Assembly: GCA_934635225.1 (NCBI GenBank)
Contig: CAKTYZ010000015.1
Span: forward strand, 27,049-91,048
Length of the DNA stretch: 64,000 nucleotides
Direction: 5' to 3'
Origin: an uncultured Kiritimatiellota bacterium
Lineage (GTDB): Bacteria > Verrucomicrobiota > Kiritimatiellia > RFP12 > UBA1067
Position numbers and translations under genes: made by a program. Below the pieces are notes generated by a model, which was not told the DNA's origin, did not search any database, and worked only from the letters and a program-made list of their open reading frames with translations. Below are positions 41,336 through 47,915 of the stretch, piece after piece. The first letter of the stretch is position 1. Every line of letters begins with the position of its first letter.

Positions 41336-42588
41336 AGCGGACAGTGACATTCATCTTCGCCGCGTTCCTCTCGCTCTGCGCGGGGGCGAGGGCAAACGAC
41401 TTCTTCACGTCCGCCGTCGAATCGCGGTACGTGCTTGCGCTGGACGGCACGAAGTACGAGGAGCGGGACGGCGAGATCGTCGGGGCGGTGGCGATGCTGC
41501 GCGCTGCGTTTCCGTCTGGCGCGGCGATAGCGGTTGACGGCATCACGCCGACGCCGAGCTACACGAACATAAACGGCGTCGCACATACGCGCGTGCTGTT
41601 GGACTTCTCCTGCAACTTCGACTGGAAGGGATGGCATCCATTCATCCAGAAGGTGACGTCGGGCGGCACGAGGTCGCGGCTTGAATTGCAGGATGACAGC
41701 GTGTATCTCGGCGGGGACAGCCGCTCCGGAGTCTCGTCCTACACATACGGCTGGCATGGATACGTCGTCGGATATGCGCCGACTTCGGAGAGTGGGTACT
41801 ACGCCGTGTCTGTCGAGCCCACGCCATACGACGGCGAGGAGACATTGGAGGACGACTACTACATCGTCACGCCGTCAGGGGAGAACGCGCCGGCGCGGAT
41901 GCAGTACGTGATGATCGACCAGAAAGGGAACATCACGCCGAGCAACGCGGTTGCAACCGTGACGGAGGCGGCGGCGACCGCGACGCGGATCGCGGCGGCG
42001 GAGGTCGCGGCGGTGGCGTACACGAACGCGGAGGCGAAGACGGAGGCCGCCGTGGACGACCTTGCGGCCGCGATCATCGGGCAGAACCTCGTCGTGTACG
42101 AGGACGACTTCATGTATTCGCTCGGGGACGCGATAGCGATATCCACGAACTGCCACTGCCGCATCTACCGCTTCGACGCGAAAGTGTCGCAGGTGACGGT
42201 TGACGGCGTTCCGTGCGACCGCTCGTGGGTGTACTTCGGATTCACTGAGAACATCGGGAGCCTGAACCCGGTCGTTCAGTTCAAGGATTCGCTTTCGTCG
42301 TCGATCGACTGGGGCGAGATAACATGCGGAACGCCGGAGATACAGGATCACTCGTTCGTCGTAAACGGCGATAGCTACGACTACTGCTACCGCATGTCGG
42401 TGGACATTCCGCGCACGTACACGGCGGCGTTTTTGCGCGTGTACACGGAAATCACGTCGCAGGTGGGAGACGGAAGCGTGCTCAACATAACGGGCGGAAT
42501 AGCCGGAGGGATGACGCAGACCGTCACATGGGGCGCGAACACGATCCGGTTTATCGGTGGGCTCGCGGTCGAGCCGGAGGGGGAATGA
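41332..42588 (+). CDS. Exported fibre-region protein with coiled coil (418 aa)
   Basis: MKRTVTFIFAAFLSLCAGAR-AND is a convincing signal peptide. Residues ~210-250 are an Ala/Thr-rich coiled coil (TVTEAAATATRIAAAEVAAV), typical of trimeric fibres and adhesin stalks, followed by a beta-rich C-terminal head with Cys pairs. ATGA overlap with the previous gene. Confidence 0.58.
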   Translation: MKRTVTFIFAAFLSLCAGARANDFFTSAVESRYVLALDGTKYEERDGEIVGAVAMLRAAFPSGAAIAVDGITPTPSYTNINGVAHTRVLLDFSCNFDWKGWHPFIQKVTSGGTRSRLELQDDSVYLGGDSRSGVSSYTYGWHGYVVGYAPTSESGYYAVSVEPTPYDGEETLEDDYYIVTPSGENAPARMQYVMIDQKGNITPSNAVATVTEAAATATRIAAAEVAAVAYTNAEAKTEAAVDDLAAAIIGQNLVVYEDDFMYSLGDAIAISTNCHCRIYRFDAKVSQVTVDGVPCDRSWVYFGFTENIGSLNPVVQFKDSLSSSIDWGEITCGTPEIQDHSFVVNGDSYDYCYRMSVDIPRTYTAAFLRVYTEITSQVGDGSVLNITGGIAGGMTQTVTWGANTIRFIGGLAVEPEGE

Positions 42589-43061
42589 CGATGCAGGGGC
42601 TCTACGAAACGTATCAGCATGCGGTGCTCGTCCTGTGCGTGGCCGCGCTCGCCACGATGTTCGCGGTGGCGCTCGCCTGTGCCGTGCGCAGGCAGATCGC
42701 CGTGCTGATGGGATTCATGAGGGCGCATCCGTGGGCGTCGTGCGTCCTGTCCCCGGCGGTGTCAGTCCTGGTTGTGTACGGATCCACGAAGCACGCGCCG
42801 ACCGTGCGCGGCATCACGCTCGGATCGCCGATGGAGACGCAGTCGCACGTCTCGCTGGAGTGGAAGGCCGACGAGGGCAGGGAGATAACGACAAACCAGC
42901 TGGTGCGCGTGTACTGGCGCGACGCATACAGCGGCGGATGGCATCTTGCGGCGGAGGGGTACGGGATCACCAACGCGACGATAAGCGGCTTCTTCATCAA
43001 CCGCGACACCGACTGGATGGTCGAGGTCGAAGACCCGGACGAGTCGGAGGGCGACGAATGA
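42585..43061 (+). CDS. Two-helix membrane protein with beta domain (158 aa)
   Basis: Two transmembrane helices (AVLVLCVAALATMFAVALAC; WASCVLSPAVSVLVVYGS) are followed by a ~95-residue soluble domain resembling fibronectin/Ig folds (LVRVYWRDAYSGGWHLAAEG). Overlaps neighbours by ATGA. A membrane protein inside the fibre operon; function unknown. Confidence 0.55.
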   Translation: MTMQGLYETYQHAVLVLCVAALATMFAVALACAVRRQIAVLMGFMRAHPWASCVLSPAVSVLVVYGSTKHAPTVRGITLGSPMETQSHVSLEWKADEGREITTNQLVRVYWRDAYSGGWHLAAEGYGITNATISGFFINRDTDWMVEVEDPDESEGDE

Positions 43062-43852
43062 AGCGTGTTGCGGCATTGGCGGCCATGTGCATTGCGTTCG
43101 CGGCGCTTGCGGACGACGCTCCGCTTCTCGGCGCGGCGAACGAGAAGACGAACATCGTGTCGAACGTCGCCACGGTCAGGCAGTGGTCGAGGCAGTATGT
43201 TTTCGTGGACGGGGCGGGCGCGCTGCACGACAGGTCGGGGAAGCTGGTTGCCTGGGCCGACGAGGTGGGGAGGCAGAACCGCGCAAGCGATGTGCAGCAA
43301 GTCGTTCAGGCGGCATACGACGGCATGACGAACTCGCTCCAGCGCGTGTACGACATGACGAACAGCGTCCCGGAGCGCAGTCTTGCGCTGCGCTTCTCAA
43401 TGAAGCCGTCCACTGGGCGGCAGAACTTCTTCGCCTACATCGTGGACGAGACGAGCGACGGGACGAATGACGTGGCGCGGTACTACTTCTCGCATGTCCT
43501 CGACGTGCCGCCGAAGGTACAGCGACGCTACAGGAACGGCGAAAACGCCGTGTTCGTGGAGGGCGAATGGCTGAACTACACGACGAACGGGACGGCGGTG
43601 GTGGACGCGCAGGGCGTGACGTGGAACGGATGCAACGACATCCGCTTCGCGCGGCCGGCATGGGCCGTTGGCTATCCTGTCCGCCCCAACAGGCACTGCA
43701 CGATAGGCCACCCAGTGAGCGGGCTTGACTTCGCCGGGGCGATGGTGTTTGTGGACGGTCGCCCGACGCTGACAGGCTACGTCACAAACGGCACGGAGCG
43801 GGCCTACTTCGACAACGGCGTATTCAAGGGAACGGAGGTAATCGAGGAATGA
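43058..43852 (+). CDS. Exported fibre-region protein (264 aa)
   Basis: MKRVAALAAMCIAFAALADD has a signal peptide with an Ala-Leu-Ala cleavage pattern. The mature part (VATVRQWSRQYVFVDGAGAL; AAYDGMTNSLQRVYDMTNSV) combines a helical stalk and a beta head. ATGA overlaps on both sides keep it in the fibre operon. Confidence 0.55.
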   Translation: MKRVAALAAMCIAFAALADDAPLLGAANEKTNIVSNVATVRQWSRQYVFVDGAGALHDRSGKLVAWADEVGRQNRASDVQQVVQAAYDGMTNSLQRVYDMTNSVPERSLALRFSMKPSTGRQNFFAYIVDETSDGTNDVARYYFSHVLDVPPKVQRRYRNGENAVFVEGEWLNYTTNGTAVVDAQGVTWNGCNDIRFARPAWAVGYPVRPNRHCTIGHPVSGLDFAGAMVFVDGRPTLTGYVTNGTERAYFDNGVFKGTEVIEE

Positions 43853-44304
43853 AACGAATCGTATTCTCGTTTGCCGCGGTTGCGGCGCTTGCCGTATGCG
43901 GCATGACAAAGGCTGAACGGCAGCATTTGCGGATGCTTGCGGAGCGTCCGAGGTGCGAGGCGCGGGAGCTCATAGTCGTGAGCGGCGTGACGAACGTCGT
44001 CGAGACGTGGCGGCGCGGCGGCTACGAATGGAAGCAGACGAACGCCGTCCGGCGTGTGATCGGGACCGTCCAGCGCAACACATTCGAGGAGAAGGTCGCG
44101 GAGGCGCGGGCGCTGGCCGCCGAGTACGAGACGGACGCCAAGGCGATTCGCGATCTTCGCAAGTCCGCGAAGAAGACGGCGAAGAACCTTGAAAAGCTGC
44201 GCAAGAACATCGAGAAGGCGAAGAAGCAGTCGCAGGACGCCGACGAACTCGCATTCTACACCGCGCTTGGACAGCTCGTCATGGATGCGCAGGAGGGGGA
44301 CTGA
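43849..44304 (+). CDS. Exported coiled-coil protein (151 aa)
   Basis: MKRIVFSFAAVAALAVCGMT is a signal-peptide-like start. Residues ~80-135 form a Lys-rich coiled coil (KSAKKTAKNLEKLRKNIEKA). A periplasmic coiled coil could suit a spanin-type component, but there is no lipobox and no partner arrangement to confirm this. Confidence 0.5.
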   Translation: MKRIVFSFAAVAALAVCGMTKAERQHLRMLAERPRCEARELIVVSGVTNVVETWRRGGYEWKQTNAVRRVIGTVQRNTFEEKVAEARALAAEYETDAKAIRDLRKSAKKTAKNLEKLRKNIEKAKKQSQDADELAFYTALGQLVMDAQEGD

Positions 44305-44696
44305 TGAATACGATTGCGATGCTTGCCGTTTCCGCCGTGCTGGTAACGAACACCGCGCCCGTCTCGGTCGCGTCCATGACGCCGAGGGAGCGCATGGTAT
44401 GGCGCAAGGCCCAGACGCAGAGGATGCACGACGCGCTGAAATGGGACGAGGATCGGCGCGAGGCGTTTCGCTACGAAGCCCGCAAGCGGCGGCTGAACCG
44501 GGCCGCCGCCGACATCCTGAAGGTGTCGGAGCCGAGCAACGCGGTCGTGCGCGTGAGCGTGGACTACAGGAGCGGAGACATCCTCGTGACCTACGCGGAC
44601 GGCTACAAGCTGATCCAGAGGTTTACGCCCAAGTCGAAGGATGCCCCGGCGCTGAAGGTCCGTCCGAAGATGCCGGGGAAGAAGGAGGGCGACTGA
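44304..44696 (+). CDS. Possibly exported basic protein (130 aa)
   Basis: The ATG shares its A with the previous stop. N-terminus MNTIAMLAVSAVLVTNTAPV is hydrophobic and signal-like; the rest is basic and helical, ending in PKMPGKKEGD. No domain recognised. Confidence 0.5.
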   Translation: MNTIAMLAVSAVLVTNTAPVSVASMTPRERMVWRKAQTQRMHDALKWDEDRREAFRYEARKRRLNRAAADILKVSEPSNAVVRVSVDYRSGDILVTYADGYKLIQRFTPKSKDAPALKVRPKMPGKKEGD

Positions 44697-44697
44697 A

Positions 44698-44985
44698 ATG
44701 TGCGACAGGGAATCCTTCGCGAAACTGCGCAACCAGACAGAGGCCAACACGCGCCAGATAAACGAACTGGCCAAGCGCGACGCCGAGCAGTCCGTCCAGA
44801 TCGCCGGACTCGTCACGGCGACAGAGCGGCAGGGCGAACGCCAGGACAGGCTCCTGAACCGCCTCATCATGGCGATAATCGGCATACTCCTCATCCTCGT
44901 GCTGGCCGTCGTCTTCGGCGCGCTTGGGGAGCGCGGCTTCAACGCCGTGACGAACGCAGCAACCAACATGCCGGTGACGAAATGA
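44698..44985 (+). CDS. XhlA-like holin/membrane-associated protein (95 aa)
   Basis: A coiled-coil N-terminus (LRNQTEANTRQINELAKRDA; ERQGERQDRLLNRLI) leads into one transmembrane helix, AIIGILLILVLAVVFGALGE. This is the layout of XhlA/BhlA-type phage proteins that accompany or act as holins. Near the end of the late genes, where lysis genes are expected. Confidence 0.55.
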   Translation: MCDRESFAKLRNQTEANTRQINELAKRDAEQSVQIAGLVTATERQGERQDRLLNRLIMAIIGILLILVLAVVFGALGERGFNAVTNAATNMPVTK

Positions 44986-45221
44986 GCGAAGACGAGATAC
45001 AGCCGAAGCGCGGGCGTCCGTTCCGCAGGGTCGAGAACGGATTCGGTGACATGCCGGAACGCGGGAACGGCCGCAGGTGCGGCGAGTGCCCGAAGTGGGG
45101 GCAGAACGAAATCTGCGTCATCCGCGCGGAACGCAGGACGCGGAACGCCATATGCTGCCGGTACGGCTACGTCCTCATAGGGGCGATGCGACAGGAGCTC
45201 CGCCGCAAGGCCGCGAATTGA
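44982..45221 (+). CDS. Small Cys-rich protein (79 aa)
   Basis: CGECPKWGQNEICVIRAERRTRNAICC gives five Cys, suggesting zinc or iron-sulfur binding in a basic cytosolic protein. ATGA overlap with the holin-like gene. The TGA lies inside the next TTGACGGGCGGT motif. Confidence 0.55.
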   Translation: MSEDEIQPKRGRPFRRVENGFGDMPERGNGRRCGECPKWGQNEICVIRAERRTRNAICCRYGYVLIGAMRQELRRKAAN

Positions 45222-45229
45222 CGGGCGGT
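45218..45229 (+). repeat. Intergenic motif TTGACGGGCGGT, copy 3
   Basis: Identical to copies at 20294 and 40037; overlaps the stop of the preceding gene and is followed by CAGGAGG before ATG 45252. Confidence 0.6.
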
Positions 45230-45251
45230 CGAAGTACAGGAGGTTAAACAG

Positions 45252-45677
45252 ATGGAAGGCAAGGAAAAAGTAGGGCGGCTGCTTCACAAGGCGGTCGGGA
45301 TCGGGCTGGATGGCGTCGACTTCGTGACAAAACTCGGCTTCGCCACCGTCTGCCGCGAATACAACGGCATCGGGCCGGAGTTCTTTCCGCCGACGCTCCG
45401 CGCGAAGGTGACCGAGTGGCTGGGGCTGTTCGAGCCGGCCGCGCTGATACACGACCTTCGCAACTACCAGTCGGACGGCATGCGGCATGCGTTTAACTAC
45501 GCGAACTACGAGTTCTTCGCCAACTGCCGCAAGTGCGCCGCAGCCGAATACAGGTGGTGGGACTGGCGCAGATATCGCGCCTATGCGGTCGCGAAAGTTT
45601 TGTACAATTTCGTAAGCGGCGCATCCGGCTGGGAGGCCTGGATGGACTGCTACGAGAAAACCCGCAAACAAAGCTGA
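45252..45677 (+). CDS. Unknown late protein, DUF1353-like pattern (141 aa)
   Basis: Contains LFEPAALIHDLRNYQSDGMR and, further on, NYEFFANCRKCAAAEYRWWD. An H-D motif in a helix followed by aromatic basic helices recalls small phage proteins of the DUF1353 type found near lysis genes and sometimes suspected to be peptidases. This is only a pattern-level resemblance. Confidence 0.45.
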   Translation: MEGKEKVGRLLHKAVGIGLDGVDFVTKLGFATVCREYNGIGPEFFPPTLRAKVTEWLGLFEPAALIHDLRNYQSDGMRHAFNYANYEFFANCRKCAAAEYRWWDWRRYRAYAVAKVLYNFVSGASGWEAWMDCYEKTRKQS

Positions 45678-45687
45678 AAGGAAAACG

Positions 45688-46254
45688 ATGAAGAAACTAC
45701 TCGTAGTGATTGCGCTGGCCGCTTGCGCGGCGGCGATCACCGGATGCAAGAGCATCGAGGTCGAGCGCCACGCGCAGAGCCTCGCCACGATCCAGAACGC
45801 GGACGGCACCGTGTCCGTCGTGAAGGATGCCGCGAACAACCCCGTCGTTCTCGACGGCGGATGGAAGGTGGACTACTTCCAGCACTGGAACTGGCAGAAG
45901 TTCGACAGCCTCGCCGCCAAGACGAAGGAGGCCGAACTTTCGATCAACAACTATGAGGGGGGCGCAGACGCGACGAACCTGACGCAGCTGGTGCACACGT
46001 CCCTCGAAGGTCTGACGAAACTCGTCGCGACGGCTGCCGACGCCTACGTGAAGATGGCCGGAGGCGGAGCGCAGGCCGACACGGCGCTCAACGCCGCGAA
46101 GAAGATGATCGAGTACTTCGCGGAGAAGGGAGGCGACGTGTCGAAGGCGACCGTCACCACCGACACCGCATCCAACACCGTCAAGGTGTCCGACGGCGCG
46201 ACGTGCATCTCGTGCGACGCCGCAGGGAACTGCACCGACTGTACGGCGAAGTGA
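45688..46254 (+). CDS. Prophage-encoded lipoprotein (188 aa)
   Basis: MKKLLVVIALAACAAAITGC has a lipobox (I-T-G-C) for lipid attachment at Cys20. The mature part is acidic/neutral with an Ala-rich helix (KLVATAADAYVKMAGGGAQA) and a C-terminal C-I-S-C...C-T-D-C pair. Last rightward gene before the terminator. Could be an outer spanin-like subunit, a superinfection-exclusion lipoprotein or a lysogenic-conversion factor. Confidence 0.6.
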   Translation: MKKLLVVIALAACAAAITGCKSIEVERHAQSLATIQNADGTVSVVKDAANNPVVLDGGWKVDYFQHWNWQKFDSLAAKTKEAELSINNYEGGADATNLTQLVHTSLEGLTKLVATAADAYVKMAGGGAQADTALNAAKKMIEYFAEKGGDVSKATVTTDTASNTVKVSDGATCISCDAAGNCTDCTAK

Positions 46255-46259
46255 CGATG

Positions 46260-46352
46260 TGCTATAATATCGGTTTGCGCGGTTAGCCTTTCGTTATCCG
46301 CGCCGCCCCGCCGGAGGCTTGCCCAAGCCGTTGATGGCGGGGCTCTTTATTT
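46260..46352 (+). ncRNA. Candidate small RNA or terminal hairpin array with intrinsic terminator
   Basis: An extended -10 box (TGC-TATAAT, 46260-46268) directly precedes ~80 bases with two structures: GCGCGG...CCGCGC (46277-46303) and a terminator-like stem GCCCCGCC (46305-46312) / GGCGGGGC (46336-46343) enclosing GGCTTG/CAAGCC, then TCTTTATTT. The terminator call is stronger than the sRNA call. Confidence 0.42.
46305..46352 (+). terminator. Intrinsic terminator of the late rightward transcript
   Basis: 8-bp GC stem with an internal second stem and a T-rich tail (TCTTTATTT), placed after the last rightward gene and facing the convergent integrase cluster. Confidence 0.65.
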
Positions 46353-46490
46353 CCCGAGTGAGGACGCCCGCACCTGGCGCGGGAAGTCCGTCGGCTGGCC
46401 GGACGTGCGCCCATGAGACGGCGAGCGCCATGTCAGGTATGCGCACCAGGCGGCGAGGATGATTATCGCGTATGTCTTCCAGTCTTTCAT
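46347..46490 (-). CDS. 47-aa membrane protein downstream of int
   Basis: Leftward ATG 46490 to TAA 46347. Product MKDWKTYAIIILAAWCAYLT followed by a basic, Pro/Ser-rich tail: one transmembrane helix with N-terminus probably inside. It lies 19 bp beyond the integrase stop and has its own promoter within the end of int, positioned so that the transcript would begin at or next to the ATG (leaderless). Likely a lysogen-expressed gene; function unknown. Confidence 0.6.
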   Translation of the reverse strand: MKDWKTYAIIILAAWCAYLTWRSPSHGRTSGQPTDFPRQVRASSLGK

Positions 46491-46497
46491 GGCGTAT

Positions 46498-46526
46498 ATT
46501 ATACCACCTTCAGCCGATCGCCTCAA
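46498..46526 (-). promoter_or_regulatory. Promoter for the 47-aa membrane gene
   Basis: On the minus strand TTGAGG (46526-46521), 17 bp, TATAAT (46503-46498). Expected transcription start is about 46491-46490, i.e. at the ATG. Confidence 0.6.
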
Positions 46527-47679
46527 TGACGGATCCGCATTCGCGGACGAGTTCGTCCACGGCGGCCTCGCGCGAATAGCCCTGCGTCACCTTCAGTCCG
46601 CCGGAATGCCCCATGAGCATCGCGGCCATCAGGATTCCGTGCTTCCGCCGCACTTCCGTGGCGAACGAGTGGCGGAGCTGGTTCGGAGACCACGGATCCA
46701 CGTCGGCGCGTCTCGCGGCGTCCCGGATGGTGCAGCCGTACCGGGCCGTGTCCCATGTGTCGGTCAGCTTGTCGGGGATTCCGCGGACGCCGCGGCGCCC
46801 TTCCGCTCCGTTCGCGGTCTCGACGTCGAACGCGACCTTCGGGGAGAACGGCCGGGGCCATGCGCGGTACTTCTCCAGAATCGCCCTCGCTCTCGGACCG
46901 ATCAGCACGGCGCGTATCTTCCCCTTCCATTCCGTCTTGTGGTGGGCTGGGCGGTACACCCACGGCGTGGCCGTCGTGTCGATGAGCGCCCATGCCATGC
47001 CGCAGGCCTCGCCCGGGCGCATTCCGGTGAGGCGCTGGACGCGCACGAGGTCGGCGGTGTTCCTGGCCATGACCGCGCACGTCGCCTCGATGTCCGCGTC
47101 GTCCACGGGGCGCACGGGCTCCGTCTCGTGCGCTTCCGATCGGAACGCCTTGAGGTTCTGCACCTGCGACAGCTCCGCCTTGTGCGTGGCCGTGATATGC
47201 CCTTCGTCGAGCGCCCAGCGCCACAGGCGCCTGATGCGCTCCATGTAGCGGTTCACCGTCACGCGGGCGATGCCGGAGCGGACGAGCGCGTCGCGCACGG
47301 CCAGCATGTCGGAGTGCTGGAGTTCCGCGACGGGTCGGTCGCCGTACATTTCGCGAAGGAGCCGCACGGCGTTCTGGCATCCCCAAGCCTCGCCCGTCTG
47401 CGTCCCGTCGGCGTGGCGGTAGTATGTCTCGCAGTGCGCGATCCAGCCGCCGCAGAGCGTGTCCACCGTCTCGCTTTTCAGCGCGATGGTGGGCGTCCGG
47501 CGCGTGGCCTGCTCCCATATCCTGCGCGCGGCGGAGATCGCCACGTCGCGGGAGCGGTCGGCGTGTAGCGCAATCTCGCTTCCGGGTGCGCACAGCTTCC
47601 GCGCCGTGCGCTTCTTCTCGCCTGGCAGACGCACCGCGTACCACCAGTAGCCGTTGTTTACGTAGACTGTTCCTTTCAT
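46510..47679 (-). CDS. int: Tyrosine-recombinase integrase (389 aa)
   Basis: Catalytic residues are visible: Arg221 in TGMRPGE, Lys248 in HHKTEWKGK, Arg336 in NQLRH (Asn333 replaces the usual first His of HxLRH), His358 in LMGHS and nucleophile Tyr368 in TQGYS. The core-binding domain covers ~70-180. It catalyses attP x attB recombination. The gene points into the prophage with its start 98 bp from attR, a standard arrangement. The upstream leader CAAAACGAAAGGAAAAACC matches early phage genes. Confidence 0.93.
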   Translation of the reverse strand: MKGTVYVNNGYWWYAVRLPGEKKRTARKLCAPGSEIALHADRSRDVAISAARRIWEQATRRTPTIALKSETVDTLCGGWIAHCETYYRHADGTQTGEAWGCQNAVRLLREMYGDRPVAELQHSDMLAVRDALVRSGIARVTVNRYMERIRRLWRWALDEGHITATHKAELSQVQNLKAFRSEAHETEPVRPVDDADIEATCAVMARNTADLVRVQRLTGMRPGEACGMAWALIDTTATPWVYRPAHHKTEWKGKIRAVLIGPRARAILEKYRAWPRPFSPKVAFDVETANGAEGRRGVRGIPDKLTDTWDTARYGCTIRDAARRADVDPWSPNQLRHSFATEVRRKHGILMAAMLMGHSGGLKVTQGYSREAAVDELVRECGSVIEAIG

Positions 47680-47776
47680 GGTTTTTCCTTTCGTTTTGTT
47701 TGCCCAAAGTGTTATAAAGTGTTATACGGTTTTTCGCGGAACCCTTATTTTACATGGGTTATATTATATCATAATT
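47680..47776. promoter_or_regulatory. int upstream region / attR arm
   Basis: AT-rich DNA with a direct repeat AAGTGTTATA (47707-47716, 47718-47727), ATTTTACA (47747-47754) and an AT-rich run up to the att core. On the minus strand TATAAT (47767-47762) could serve int. Probable arm-binding sites for integrase or excisionase; exact sites cannot be defined by eye. Confidence 0.45.
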
Positions 47777-47788
47777 TGCCCGTCACGC
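47777..47788. other. attR core (TGCCCGTCACGC)
   Basis: Identical to attL (2945-2956). To its right the host frame continues as L-T-S-S-E-R-L-T-N-F, directly joining the FEMPVT end of the left half. Confidence 0.85.
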
Positions 47789-47863
47789 TCACGAGCAGCG
47801 AGCGGCTGACGAACTTCACGGCGACGGTCGAATGGGACGCTGACGTATTGGAGCTGAAGGGTG

Positions 47864-47915
47864 TTCAGACAGGATTGGACGGGAATCCTGTGAATCCTGT
47901 GAATCCTGTCAAAAA
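47864..47915. repeat. ACAGGATT element, second copy
   Basis: TTCAGACAGGATTGGACGGG followed by three AATCCTGTGAATCCTGT-type units. Located at the same position (after LELKG) of the paralogous domain as the copy at 2621-2690. Confidence 0.7.

Larger units (their letters stand above)
2945..47788. mobile_element. Integrated temperate siphovirus-type prophage, ~44.8 kb
   Basis: The element is bounded by a 12-bp direct repeat (2945-2956 and 47777-47788) and carries a tyrosine integrase next to the right end, an early replication/recombination operon, terminase, portal, capsid, tail tube, tape measure, fibre-region and holin-like genes in canonical order. It interrupts a host open reading frame whose halves share one frame. 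All structural genes are intact, with frequent ATGA overlaps, so it may be inducible. Tail morphology is inferred from the presence of a tail-tube-like gene and a coiled-coil tape-measure-like gene, with no sheath gene recognised. Confidence 0.93.

Noticed and set aside
43849..44696. Genes 43849 and 44304 as an i-spanin/o-spanin pair
   Set aside because: Neither has a lipobox, and the topology and nesting typical of spanins are absent.
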